Origin: Nematopogon swammerdamellus
Taxonomy: Eukaryota; Arthropoda; Insecta; Lepidoptera; Adelidae
Assembly: GCA_946902875.1 (NCBI GenBank)
Contig: OX336343.1
Coordinates: forward strand, 13,761,361-13,825,360
Reading direction: 5' to 3'
DNA: 64,000 bases
Shown: positions 10,155-20,100 of the stretch, piece after piece
Position numbering within the stretch: the stretch's first letter is position 1
How the letters are laid out: each line of letters opens with the position of its first letter
Notes under the pieces: model-generated
Database searches by the model: none
What the model was told of the DNA's origin: nothing
The model's input: only the letters and a program-made list of their open reading frames with translations
Program-made: the position numbers and the translations under genes

Positions 10155-10464
10155 TATATAAGGTGTTTCGTTAGTCATGTCATTAACTTCGGGAGGATTA
10201 CAAACACACTCAAATAAACACTTTACGTAAGAAAAAAACATATGTTTGTAGGAGCATTTTTTCTCGTAAAAAAAAAATCAAATAAGTAGCTGTAAAACCC
10301 AATCATAGTGACCTTGTGACTTACTTACAACAAACAGCTATTCTGCGTTTGAACATAGTATGGTCATTGACCCCGTACAATGCAAGTTACCTACTGTTAC
10401 ACACAGGTTAATGTTTAGGTAGCAAACATGTTTTGTTAAATTTCTCGAAAAGTAATACTATAAA
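10155..10464. mobile_element. Palindromic MITE (type B), left part
   Basis: It begins TATATAAGGTGTTTCGTTAG and carries TCATGTCATTAACTTCGGG, then CACTCAAATAAACAC. The matching inverted arm is not local but lies at 25768-25857, on the far side of the BEL/Pao element. The BEL/Pao element therefore inserted into this MITE, duplicating ATAAA (10460-10464 here, 25763-25767 there). Confidence 0.85.
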
Positions 10465-11131
10465 TAAAAGCGCCTAGGTCCGATGCGGGGAGAGAGAACG
10501 GCCACACCCTGAAGGGGTGAGGCCTGCGAACCTCGGCGGGCGGTATGAAAGAAAAAAAAGTATGCGGGTGTTCAAAAAATCGTATAGTCAAATAAAAATG
10601 GGTGCACACTTCACCGGCGAGGAGTGATGGTTCCTGCGGCTGTGGGCGATATGACAAGCCGCAGGATGGATAGGAAGAACCACCAACCTTTGCAGTGCGA
10701 GGCGGACGAGCGCAGGCGGCACACAGTAACGCAGCAAGCGTCGCACGCGGCTCGACGGACAGACGAATATGTTGCAAGCCAGCGACGAGGCGGACGAGAG
10801 CGGGCGAAGATCCGCAGCAGCCAGGTGTGCAAGGAGCTCCAGAATTCTTCGGGTTAATTGCGTTGCGGAAAAAAAGTGTTTCTTGCTTGAAGATGAAGAC
10901 GCGAGGAGAAAAAAAAAAGCGAGCGAGCGAGGGCAGTCCGCCGGTCGATCCGTCAGTTGATCTTTTTCTTTTTCGCGGCTTGGATGCTAGTCCCTCTCTT
11001 GGTATTGCCAGATGGTTGGTGGCAAAGGAAATGTAGTGGAAAGGGATGGAAGCTGTATGCCGTGTCACCCATTCTTAGAGATTAATATCAATGAGATTAA
11101 TATTTGTACTTATAAGTAATTGGCGCGAGCA
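10465..11131 (-). repeat. 3' LTR of BEL/Pao element 1
   Basis: 667 bp, essentially identical to 25096-25762. The only differences I see are two adjacent substitutions near 11090 (TCAATGAG against TCACGGAG). The ORFs within it (for example about 210 aa on the minus strand) are identical in both LTRs and are not genes. Confidence 0.97.
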
Positions 11132-11312
11132 TGCTCCCGGCCTTGAAAGTACTCAGGTGAGTGCTTTCAATAATGTTATTGCAGTAATTACTAAACTGTT
11201 TTATATTAAGTTAATTGAGTATACCAAGAAAAAGGAAAAACATAAAAAATAAAAACACCCTATGATAAGGTTTAAAGACTGCAAAATAAAAGTGCAGGAA
11301 AACAACATGTTT
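11132..11312. other. BEL/Pao 3' untranslated stretch
   Basis: Between the end of the integrase frame and the 3' LTR. It includes the presumed polypurine tract next to the LTR. Otherwise it is AT-rich and featureless. Confidence 0.6.
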
Positions 11313-11315
11313 AAA

Positions 11316-11758
11316 CTATTGAGAAGGCAGCGCACAAATTTTGACGACAGGACGCTTGAACTGACCAGACTTGGTTCTGATTGAAACGACCCGCACAACA
11401 CAATCTTGGCCTGGGTAGACATCAGTTATAATTCCAAGGGGCCAACGAAGTGGTGGTAGGTTATCCTGGTGCATCAACACAACAGTGCCTACTTGCACGG
11501 GGTTCGATGGAGTATTCCATTTTTCTCTTGTCTGTAAGGTGTGGAGGTATTCAATGCTCCATCTTTTCCAATAGGACTGAACAAGTTTATCAAGTAACAT
11601 TTGTCGCTTCAGTAGATTCTCCTTCTCATTACTGACATCTGCAGCCGGCAAATGTTGCAATGGTGTCAAGGTCAGAAAATGAGCCGGGGTTAACGCGGTG
11701 GGATCTGCTGGGTCTGAGCTAAGCAACGATAAAGGGCGTGAATTGAGCAGACACTCGA
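11316..11758 (-). pseudogene. BEL/Pao integrase C-terminus (separated by insertion)
   Basis: The minus-strand frame opens with IECLLNSRPLS, then DPADPTALTPAHFL. Near its end come the TVVLMHQDNLPPLRWPLG and VVRVVSIRTKSGQFKRPV blocks. These are the conserved BEL/Pao integrase C-terminal domain (DUF5641-like). The preceding residues of the same protein end at ...TVLTHI at 20100, so the two halves belong to one pol protein. The reading frame itself is intact to its stop at 11316-11318. Confidence 0.92.
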
Positions 11759-12087
11759 TTTCAAATCAAATCAAATCAAAAAACGTTTATTGCACATAAA
11801 GTCGTACAGAAGGTAGTACTTAATGCCTATGGCATTTTCCGCCAGCCTACCCTTTTTACATATAAAAACCAGGGTAGGTGCAACAAAACATAGTCTTAGA
11901 TAATAGAAGAATATAAAAACAAAGATTTATATTATACATACATATAATAACCATATAGTAACCATAGTAAATCGTAAATATATATAAGCGTATACAAAAA
12001 TAAAACTCAGACAATGATGAAAGACAGACAAACATGTTATGAATTTTTTCAGAAACCGATGAACTCCGAAACAGAAGGAGATGAGGT

Positions 12088-14862
12088 TTAGGGTTTGAGG
12101 AGATGGTCTTTCAAGAGCACTCTGAACGTGTGGATCGATGCACACTGTCGTAAACGAAGAGGAAGTTCGTTCCACATGCGTGCAGCGTGCACTGTGAAAG
12201 AGTCAGTGTAAAAGACTGAGGAGTGGGACGGGATAGCAAGAACAAGGGTGTCAGAGGATCTTAATGATACTCCGTGGGAGGAAAGCATTTGGAAACGGTC
12301 GGAGAGGTATTTAGGAGCAGCAGGGTCATTCAGTGTGCAGTACAAGAGAGAGAGGACATGGGAATTTCTGCGACGACGAATGTCGAGCCACTGAAGGCTA
12401 GATCGGAACTCAGAAATGTGATCATATTTCCGCAGACCGAAAATGTAGCGGATGCACATGTTTAGTAGCCGGTCCAGCTTATTCAGCAGCTCTTCATTGA
12501 CGTCGAGGTAACAGATATCCGCGTAGTCTAGAATAGGGAGGAGAAGAGATTGCACCAACATAGTCTTTGTGCTGATAGGTAGGAAATTCTGCAGACGCTT
12601 GAGAGAATGCATGCTGGCGAACACTTTCCGGCTAACCTCACCGACTTGTACGTTCCATGATAACGTCTCATCAATGTATAGGCCAAGGTTTTTTACCACC
12701 TTAACCAGAGGGACCGCGACACCATTAAATAGAATATGTGGTAAAGATGTTTTGTCAAGTTTGCTTAGGAGTTTTGTAGAACCAATAACAATCGCCTGCG
12801 TTTTCTGTGGGTTTACCAGTAGACCATATCGCTCAGCCCACGAGAGTACTGAGTCAAGGTCGATGTTCATGAGAGCAAAAGCACTGCCAACATCCTCAAC
12901 CCTAAAGTGCCTATAGAGCTGCAAGTCGTCAGCGTATAGGTGGTAGCGACACATAAGAGATGCAACGACAGTGTTGATGAAAATAGAGAAAAGAAGGGGA
13001 GAAAGTACGCCGCCTTGTGGTACGCCAGCCGTGGTACAACACCAGTCCGAGGAGATATTATCCAAGCGAACAGATTGGCAGCGACCATACAGGTAGGAGG
13101 AGAACCATTCAATTACAGGTTGTGAAATGTTAAGGGTTCCAAGTATAGCCAGCATAATGTCAAAATCAACAGAGTTAAAGGCACTGCTGAAATCAAGCAG
13201 GACAAGAATTGTCAGTTTGCGATTATCCATGGCATGGCGTATATCGTCTGTGATTTTGACTAGTGCTGAGGTCGTGCTATGCGCTGGCCTAAAGCCAGAT
13301 TGAAGCGGGTCGAGAAGTTGGTTTGAGGAGAGGTAGTTGGAAAGCCGATAGTGCACAACCCTCTCCAATACCTTTGATAGGAAAGGTAGAATGGAGATAG
13401 GGCGATAATTGCTGAAGAGGGAGGGGTTACTGATTTTAGGCAAGGGAATCACGTAGGCCTTCTTCCACGAGTCGGGAAAGCACCCCGATACTAGAGAATG
13501 ATTGATAATATGTGTGATAACCGGTAGAATATTATCCAGTATCGGGATGTACAAGTCCCGACTCATGTCGTCAGCACCCATGGCCTTGCTGTGAATCGAG
13601 AGAATTATCTTTTTGATTTCACAACCAAAAACAGGGATGAAATCAAATGGATCAGAGTCAGGAAGTGAGACTGCATGTAACCGGCGAATGGTGTCGGCCT
13701 TAACGATAGGATCCATAGTGATCGGTGAGGCCGAGAAGTGAGAGTTAAGGGCATTGAGATCAATAGAGGATGCAGCATCAGTGCTGGCCTTACCGACACC
13801 AAGAGTACGTAAAAATTTCCACAGCTGTTTGGGAGGGCAGTCTTCAATAGAACCACTGATGTGACGGCGTTTTGCGTCTCTACACATCCTTGTACACTGG
13901 TTTCTTACAGCTCTATATCTGGCTTTGCTCTCATCGTTGGACGCGGGCCCGAGTCTTCGCTTAAGTGCGTCCCGTTTCGCCATCATTTTTCGTATGTCAG
14001 CGTTAAGCCAAGGAGCTGGTAAATGTTTCATTCGCACTGCGCGAACAGGAGCATGTCTATCATACAGTTGAGTGATATTTTTAGATAGAAGCTCCACCTT
14101 GACTTCAATGCTGTCATCGTCGTAGAGAGGCGTCCAGTCAATGGCCGCAGCATCATCCCTCAACGCCTGCAGGTCCATCCTAGCAAAGCTACGTTGCAGA
14201 AGTATTTTGGGTTTTTGTTTGGGAGGTTTAATCCTGTAGGACGCGAAGATAAGGTCATGACGGGAGAAGCCCGGGGCAAGCAGCTGACCGTGACTTTGCA
14301 CTAGATCAGTGCGGGAAGTGAGAATGAGGTCAAGAAGAGTGTGGGAGTCATCAGTGTGGAAAGTAGCATCCAAAGAAAGAATATCAATGCCAACTGATTT
14401 AGTCAAGGAAAGGAGTCGGCGCGAGCGCGAATCATCCCTCAACAGGCAAGTATTAAAATCACCAAGGATGATTATGTGATCAAAATCAGGGACAGTCTGT
14501 TCTAGAATTTGTTCGAATTCGTTGAAGTAGTTGATACGAGGAGGGCAGTAAAATACACCAAGAAGAACTTTAGTGTGATTGAAGTTAAGCTCAAGGAGAA
14601 TATATTCAGCAGATTCAGAGTATTCAGAGGACGATTTGTTGAGAATTTTTGAAGAAATGTTACTACGTAGATATATAGCCACCCCACCCCAGCCCTTCAA
14701 AGTACGGTCGTTACGTATAAGTTGATAACCAGGTAAAGAGAAGGCAGTGGAAGGCAGAGTGGGCTTTAACAGAGATTCTGACACCAATACAGCATGCAGA
14801 TGTTGACTGGTGAAAGATGTGAGTAGGTCGGGGTAATGAGCAGGAATACTCTCAGCATTTAA
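12088..14862 (-). CDS. LINE ORF2: endonuclease-reverse transcriptase
   Basis: About 925 codons open without a stop. The N-terminal third is an AP-like (EEP) endonuclease: WGGVAIYLRSN, then YCPP, the IILGDFNTCLL motif (GDFN), LLDLILTS, and FSRHDLIFA as the usual S-D-H-like site. A linker follows, then the RT fingers and palm: VIPLPK..NPS.F.NYRPIS, SGFRPAHST, VLLDFSSAFNSVDF (motif A), AGVPQGGVLSPLLF, and the catalytic YADDLQLY. The tail holds HAARMWNELPLRLR, the usual LINE C-terminal block. The protein nicks DNA and copies its own RNA at the target (target-primed reverse transcription). The start of the frame is lost at the SINE junction at 14862, and the missing N-terminal part is at 15262-15426. 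There is no frameshift, so it was recently active or is young. Confidence 0.93.
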   Translation of the reverse strand, partial: LNAESIPAHYPDLLTSFTSQHLHAVLVSESLLKPTLPSTAFSLPGYQLIRNDRTLKGWGGVAIYLRSNISSKILNKSSSEYSESAEYILLELNFNHTKVLLGVFYCPPRINYFNEFEQILEQTVPDFDHIIILGDFNTCLLRDDSRSRRLLSLTKSVGIDILSLDATFHTDDSHTLLDLILTSRTDLVQSHGQLLAPGFSRHDLIFASYRIKPPKQKPKILLQRSFARMDLQALRDDAAAIDWTPLYDDDSIEVKVELLSKNITQLYDRHAPVRAVRMKHLPAPWLNADIRKMMAKRDALKRRLGPASNDESKARYRAVRNQCTRMCRDAKRRHISGSIEDCPPKQLWKFLRTLGVGKASTDAASSIDLNALNSHFSASPITMDPIVKADTIRRLHAVSLPDSDPFDFIPVFGCEIKKIILSIHSKAMGADDMSRDLYIPILDNILPVITHIINHSLVSGCFPDSWKKAYVIPLPKISNPSLFSNYRPISILPFLSKVLERVVHYRLSNYLSSNQLLDPLQSGFRPAHSTTSALVKITDDIRHAMDNRKLTILVLLDFSSAFNSVDFDIMLAILGTLNISQPVIEWFSSYLYGRCQSVRLDNISSDWCCTTAGVPQGGVLSPLLFSIFINTVVASLMCRYHLYADDLQLYRHFRVEDVGSAFALMNIDLDSVLSWAERYGLLVNPQKTQAIVIGSTKLLSKLDKTSLPHILFNGVAVPLVKVVKNLGLYIDETLSWNVQVGEVSRKVFASMHSLKRLQNFLPISTKTMLVQSLLLPILDYADICYLDVNEELLNKLDRLLNMCIRYIFGLRKYDHISEFRSSLQWLDIRRRRNSHVLSLLYCTLNDPAAPKYLSDRFQMLSSHGVSLRSSDTLVLAIPSHSSVFYTDSFTVHAARMWNELPLRLRQCASIHTFRVLLKDHLLKP

Positions 14863-14865
14863 TTC

Positions 14866-15236
14866 GTCAGCCTCGGTAGCTCAGTGGCGCGGTTGGTTAG
14901 TCAACTGTTATTAAGCAACGCTGAGCGCGGTCAGTGATTGGATGGGTGACCGCTCGACCGTTGGAGGCTGACCGTGGTTCGGATTCCACGTTAAACTGTA
15001 GGTCCCTTCCCTTCTTACCTTACTAGGTGGTAGGGTTTATCCCGGCCGGGTTGGTACCACCGCATTGAACGAAACGTCGGTCGAAACGGCTATGTAAATA
15101 GTTCGTGTTTTCCGTCCAGTTTAGTGTAGCCGACATGAAATGAAGGGAAGCACTGACATGGCACCTAGTTCACCCTGTGTTATTGGCTGACATCACGGAT
15201 GTTGTAGGTGATGTAGCCAACCGTGTCAGGTACCAT

Positions 15237-15261
<25 letters not shown>
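14866..15261 (+). mobile_element. SINE inside the LINE ORF
   Basis: A full-length plus-strand copy, antisense to the LINE. The head is CAGCCTCGGTAGCTCAGTGG (tRNA-like A box TAGCTCAGTGG). A 5S-like block follows, with TTAAGCAACGCTGAGCGCGG and GGATGGGTGACCGCTC, then GTGGTTCGGATTCCACG, and finally GCTGACATCACGGATG and a tail of about 25 A. Flanking TTTAATT (left) and ATTAAT (right) look like a short, slightly altered target duplication. Confidence 0.93.
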
Positions 15262-15267
<6 letters not shown>

Positions 15268-15426
15268 GTGGCACACGTTGAAATTTTTGGGAAAACAAGA
15301 AAACTTGGAATTCAGTGTCTCCCCCAGGTGAGGAGCACTGGAGAAGGAGTCTTCTGCATCACTGAAATTATCTGCGGAGGAAGAGGATGAGAAAGCTGAA
15401 AAAAATGAATCTGAGTCAGAACACAT
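15262..15426 (-). CDS. LINE ORF2 N-terminal piece, cut off by SINE
   Basis: The minus-strand frame starts at ATG 15424-15426 (MCSDSDSFFSAF), has a serine/acidic stretch, and ends in FPKNFNVCHIN right at the SINE tail. The other side of the SINE resumes with AESIPAHYPDLL. 'HIN/AES.PAHY' is the usual opening of a LINE endonuclease, so the two parts were one frame. Upstream of the ATG the sequence becomes a (TA)n run (15451-15473). Confidence 0.8.
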
Positions 15427-16340
15427 AAATATATACTAATAGTAAATACCTATATATATATATATATATATATACATCCCGCTATCATTTCTGCGTCCTT
15501 TCAAAAAAGATACTTGCTGCGTCCATCACTTCTAGAGTATTTAATAAGGATGTAAGTGAAAATAGTGTAATAAAAACTTTCTATCATATGGGCAGATTAC
15601 TTTTTATTTCGATATTTTTATTCGTATTTATATATGCTGTTTTCATTTCACCCTCCGTATGACGTCTGTTCATATTACAGACATTTCGGCACCCGCCCTG
15701 TATATTATGAGTATACATTTCAATTTACACACAGAATTGACTCCTTTTATAATACACATTATGGCGTCCAGCCAGTCCAATCCAGTCAAGGTCAAACTAT
15801 GTATACTCTAAATAAAAAAAAAACCGACACTATTGCTTCCAATCCATTCATCACTAACAAAGGTCATATAAAAGTCAAAATATACACTAAATAAAAAAAC
15901 AAATTACATTGATGCTTCCAATCTAAAGGTCGAATTAAAGTCAAAATATTTACTGTACCTTCTTCAAGAAACAGGCACTATTGCTTCCAATCGATTAACT
16001 AACAATTTCGACATTCGAATTCAAGTCAAAATCTACTTTAAAAAACCGACATTAGATATTGCTTCCCACGTATTTTTTAAATATTAACACTCTTTGATTA
16101 GGTCAACCTGTGAGTAAATTTGTATGTAACTAGATGGGGGGGATCACACGAAAAATTATTCAATTAGTTTCATCCCGTTTTGATTGTAAATGAAGGTGCA
16201 ATCATATTTTCTTCTAATTTTAATGGGACAAGTCTATTTTTGACTGAAAATGCATAATTGAGTATTATTTTGTATAGGAAAGAAGCGGTTTTGAATGAAA
16301 GTACTTCAGGGACGACATAAATATGAGCTCAGAGAATAAA
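15427..16340. repeat. (TA)n tract and degenerate about 80-bp repeats
   Basis: After the (TA)n tract come several imperfect direct copies, between about 15770 and 16075, of a unit with AACCGACACTATTGCTTCCA, then AAGTCAAAATATxxACT. No coding signal was seen. This may be the 5' flank of the LINE or an independent insertion in the same 8.3-kb block. Confidence 0.55.
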
Positions 16341-16344
16341 AAAA

Positions 16345-18706
16345 AATCTATCTATCTATCTATCGATCTTCTATACTACGAAGACTTCTTCGTACTTATT
16401 CTTCGAGACTACGCCCGACTGACTCATCATCGCCCAGCCCAAACCGTAAGACTTAGAGTGTTGAAATTTGGAACGTAGTTCTATTATATGACTTAAGCAT
16501 CCACTAAGAAAGGATTTTTGAAAATTTCAACTTTAAGGGGGTGAAATAGGGGATGAAAGTTTGTATGAAAGTCTTTGTCCTTTGAAGTTAGAAATATAAA
16601 AATTTTAATTAAGGCTACTGAGCATAAACAAATGAAGACGTGTATCACGGTTTTTTGATTTTCACCTTTTAAAGGGGTTAAAAGGAGGGTGAAAGTTTGT
16701 ATGAGAGGACTTTGTTCTTTGAAGTATAGTATGAACGGCATTTAGTAACAAATTTTGATGCGGTTTGCACCGATTCAAAGAGAGTTCTGGAGTTTAACTA
16801 TAGGCTATATACCATAACACTGAATTAATTAAAGGACAAAGTAAATCACTAACTCCAAGGTTATTCGAAGGTCGAACTGTGTTCAGATAAACAATATACT
16901 CTCTTCATACTACTCGAAGAAAGTAAGTCACTGAGGGCGAGGCCGAAAGCCGAGCTGCGTTCAGGTAAACAATGTTCTCCCTAGAAGAAGTAAGTCACTA
17001 AAGGCGAGGCCGCCGGCCGAGCTGCGTTCAGGTAAACAATGTTCTCCCTAGAAGAAGTAAGTCACTAATTGCGAGGCCGAAGGCCGAGCTGCGTCCAGTT
17101 AAGCAATATCCGCCCTAGATGAAGTAAGTCACTAAACGCGAAACCGAAGGCCGAGTTGTGTTTAAATAATCGGTACTCTCTAGAAGAAATAAGGCGAGGC
17201 CGCAGGCCGAGCTGCTTTATTGTTTATTAATCATCTATAGGCAGCACACTGCAGTTAGACTCGTCAAGTTTTACAAACGATGTACTCTTTAGAAGAAATA
17301 AATCACTAAAGGCGAGGCCGGAGGCCGAGCTGCGTTCAGGTAAACAATGTTCTCTCTAGAAGAAGTAAGTCACTAATTGCGAGGCCGAAGGCCGAGCTGC
17401 GTCCAGTTAAGCAATATCCGCCCTAGAGAAGTAAGTCAGTAGAGGCGAAACCGAAGGCCGAGTTGTGTTTAAATAATCGGTATTCTCTAGAAGAAATAAG
17501 GCGAGGCCGCAGGCCGAGCTGCGTTCAGGTAAACAATGTTCTCCCTAGAAGAAGTATGTCTTTAAATGCGAGGCCGAACGCCGAGCTGCGTCCAGGTAAG
17601 CAATATTAGCAAAATTTTTTAATTATAATTTATTTGATTTTAAATAATAATTTAATTATTTTTTTAGAATGAGAAATTCTTACAATTAATTCTTCTATTT
17701 CTTCTAGAGAGTACATCGTATACCTGAACGCAGCTCGGCATGCGGCCTCACCTTTAGTGACTTATTTCTTTTAGAGAGTACATCGTTTACCAGCACGCAG
17801 CTCGGCCTTCGGCCTCGCCTTTAGTGACTTACTACTTCTAAGTAGCACTTTGCGGCCACGCCTTTAGTGACTTATTTCTTCTAGAGCAGTGCTACTCAAA
17901 GTGTGGTACGCGAAACCCCAGGGGTTCGCCATTTGATGGTAGGGGGTTCGCGACTACATTTACGTAATGGCGGCTGGACGGCTAGCAAGAACTGCGCGCC
18001 ACGCACACGGTGGCGCGCACGCGACTAAATCTCGATCGCTGGTAATGATAAAAACCAAATATAGAAATCGACTTGACGTTGAGTCAGAATTAAGATTGAA
18101 ATTGTCCAAAATTGCACCGAAAATCGACTCAATTTGCGACAAGAAAGAAGCCCACCCATCACATTAATAACTTTCGTCAATTGTTTCACTATGTATTTAA
18201 AAAACCTTTTTTATTATATTAAAAAACCTTATTTAAAGCTAGAATTTATTTTTCTTATTTTCCTTTCCTTTGGGTGGAGGGGGGGGGGGGGGGGGGGGGA
18301 GTTGCGTTAGGGCAGGGGTTCGCAGTCGTTTGGAAACTTTACTAAGGGTACGTGGCATCATAAGTTTGAGAAACCCTGTTCTAGAGAGTACACCTTTTAC
18401 CTGAACGTAGCTCGGCCTTCGGCCTCGCCTTTACTGACTTACTTCTTGTAGGGAGCACATTGTTTTCCTGAACGTAGCTCGGCCTGCGGTCTCGCCTTTA
18501 GTGACTTATTTATTCTAGAGAGTACATCGTTTACCCGAACGTAACTCGGCCTTCGACCTCGCCTTTAGTTACTTACTTCTTCTAGGGAGAACATTGTTTA
18601 CCTGAACGAAGCTCGCCCTTAGGCCTCGCCCCTAGCGACTTGCCGTTTGTGACTTACTTTGTCCTTATGGAATTAAACGCGAGCGAAGCTGCGGGCAAAA
18701 GCTAGT
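16345..18706. mobile_element. Helitron-like element with inverted minisatellite array
   Basis: It begins after a (CTAT)n microsatellite at 16348-16366 with CTATACTACGAAGACTTC and ends with GCGAGCGAAGCTGCGGGCAA, then AAGCTAGTA, an end I associate with abundant lepidopteran Helitron-like elements. From 16915 to 17610 there are about 10 direct copies of a 60-70-bp unit (GCGAGGCCGAAGGCCGAGCT, then GCGTTCAGGTAAACAATGTT). From 17700 to 18640 about 7 copies lie in the opposite orientation. A hAT remnant (17887-18378) interrupts the second half. No Rep/helicase gene is present, so it is non-autonomous. Confidence 0.65.
17887..18378 (+). mobile_element. hAT-family remnant with 8-bp target duplication
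   Basis: 492 bp flanked by TTCTAGAG at 17879-17886 and 18379-18386. The 8-bp duplication is diagnostic of hAT transposons. The terminal inverted repeats are CAGTGCTACTCAAAGTGTGG on the left and, in reverse complement of the right end, CAGGGTTTCTCAAACTTATG. An ORF at 17967-18167 ends with MIKTKYRNRLDVESELRLKL, then KEAHPSH and a stop. This matches the C-terminal dimerisation tail of ZBED5/FAM200-like hAT transposases (pattern IKTKYRNRLDVE.DLR..L...P.I..L...KQ.HPSH). Only the last roughly 45 codons remain. A run of about 24 nearly pure G lies at 18276-18299. Confidence 0.92.
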
Positions 18707-18901
18707 AAAAAATAAATCTATGTGGGTGGACATGTCCGCTTTTGTTCGCCGCCTCCTCCTCATTATGAAAGTTTAAATTCAATAGGTACACGCCTATCTA
18801 GATAACTAACTACATATTATGGTTGGTTCTGTCTGTTGTCTACGCGGCTAAAACTCGTTAATACTACACCACTCACACAAAGCTATGGACCAGTGAAAAC
18901 A
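18707..18901. other. Unassigned
   Basis: Short non-coding stretch between the Helitron-like end and the G-rich tandem repeats. Confidence 0.3.
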
Positions 18902-19330
18902 ACGCATTCGAAATAGTGGAAGCAATACTATGGTGCTAATAGCTGATTAATATGAGCCGAGGGGGGAGGGGGAAAGGGGGGGGGGGAGGCGCCGCCGGGC
19001 GAGCGAGCGGCGCTCGGGCTAGGCTATGCATTCGAAAGAAATAGTGGAAGCAACACTATCGTGCTAATAGCTGATTTATATGCGCCGGGGGGGGGGGGGG
19101 GGGGAGCGCCGCCGGGCGAGCGAGAGGCGATCGGGCTACTACTATGCATTAGAAATAGTGGAAGCAGTACTATCGTGCTAATAGCTCATTTATATGCGCC
19201 GAGGGGAGGGGGGGGGGGGGGGGGTCCCACGCGAGAGGCCCGGGCGAGGTTAAATTACGCATTCCAAATACCGGACGCAATACTACTGAGCCAATCGATA
19301 TTTTATATACGGCAGGGGCGCGGGGCAGGG
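18902..19330 (+). repeat. G-rich minisatellite, unit about 118 bp
   Basis: Three full and one partial direct units start near 18902, 19027, 19145 and 19259. Each reads GCATTCGAAATAGTGGAAGC, AATACTATCGTGCTAATAGC, TGATTTATATGCGCCG, a run of about 15-25 G, then GCGCCGCCGGGCGAGCGAG. The G-runs lie at about 18962-18988, 19087-19104 and 19200-19224. The local ORF is a by-product. Confidence 0.9.
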
Positions 19331-19594
19331 TATACGCGCGCTCAGTGTCGCCACCTGCGCCGCTCGGGATTTGGCTGAACTAAAATACCCGAATTTGTAT
19401 ACTTTTTCAGTAAAGTTGCGTCCGTGGTTGTGTTCACGGGTGTTTTCACAGAACGCTTCTAGATGGCATTAGAAGTCATTTCTAGTTAAAAGAACAGAGG
19501 TTGCAAAGTTGCGTCCGTATACGGAAGCCCAAGTGCGGTGGACGCAGTATTATATGAAAATTTTGTAATAGGTGGACGCAACTTTGTTCGCGGG

Positions 19595-19636
<42 letters not shown>

Positions 19637-20100
19637 ATAATAAATACAAAAATTAAAACAAAAATAATAACAAAATTTCAAATACAGTGCCAACATGACA
19701 CCCAGAGAACCGTCAGACGAGTTGCAGAGTTTATAAAAATAAAGATTTACACACACATCAAAATGGTAACAGACACAAAGCACACATTGAATGAAATTAT
19801 AAAAGTGACAACGAGAAAAAGTATTGAAATAAAAGCTAACCAAAAGAGATTCACAAGATAATAAAGACAGAGTGATGTCTATATGTGTGATCTGTGTCTA
19901 TATCAATTCCATGTAAAATAATAATCACTCAAATAGTTGTACACAACACACAATATGCTAATCATATTTTTCATACATCAAAATGGTAATTAATTTAGGT
20001 AGGCGAAAAGTAAAATCAAAAACAATATATTTTTATCATCCAACACTACGCAGTACATAATTTTATGGACAGTATCATCCATCACTATCCGTTCAACTGA
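19331..20100. other. Remainder of the block inserted in BEL/Pao
   Basis: A repeated GTTGCGTCCGT motif occurs at 19417 and 19505, (TA)n lies at 19599-19632, and A-rich sequence follows. The right edge (TTCAACTGA at about 20092-20100) joins the BEL/Pao integrase codons. No coding domain was recognised. If the whole 8.3-kb block arrived as one LINE, this would be its 5' end. Confidence 0.4.

Larger units (their letters stand above)
11761..15430 (-). mobile_element. CR1-like LINE inserted in BEL/Pao integrase
   Basis: A non-LTR retrotransposon in minus orientation. Its 3' end is a short (ATTTG)n tail (11761-11780), preceded by an AATAAA-like GCAATAAACG. A 3' UTR runs from 12087 to 11785, and one long ORF carries an endonuclease and an RT. 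The microsatellite-like 3' tail instead of poly(A) and the ORF architecture fit the CR1 group, but a Jockey-group assignment cannot be excluded without a tree. A SINE interrupts the ORF (14866-15261). The 5' limit is uncertain: recognisable ORF ends at 15426, and the far boundary of the insertion in the BEL/Pao element is only reached at about 20100. Confidence 0.88.

Noticed and set aside
10436..11068. 210-codon minus ORF and its twin at 25070-25699, plus smaller frames
   Set aside because: They lie within the BEL/Pao LTRs, are identical in both, and have no domain.
14866..14990. Possible functional tRNA or 5S rRNA gene
   Set aside because: The A-box-like and 5S-like parts belong to a SINE with 3' body and poly-A, and many copies exist. 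No complete cloverleaf or full 5S is present.
19538..19861. 107-codon plus frame
   Set aside because: A/T-rich and includes the (TA)n tract. The Lys/Ile-rich translation is composition-driven.
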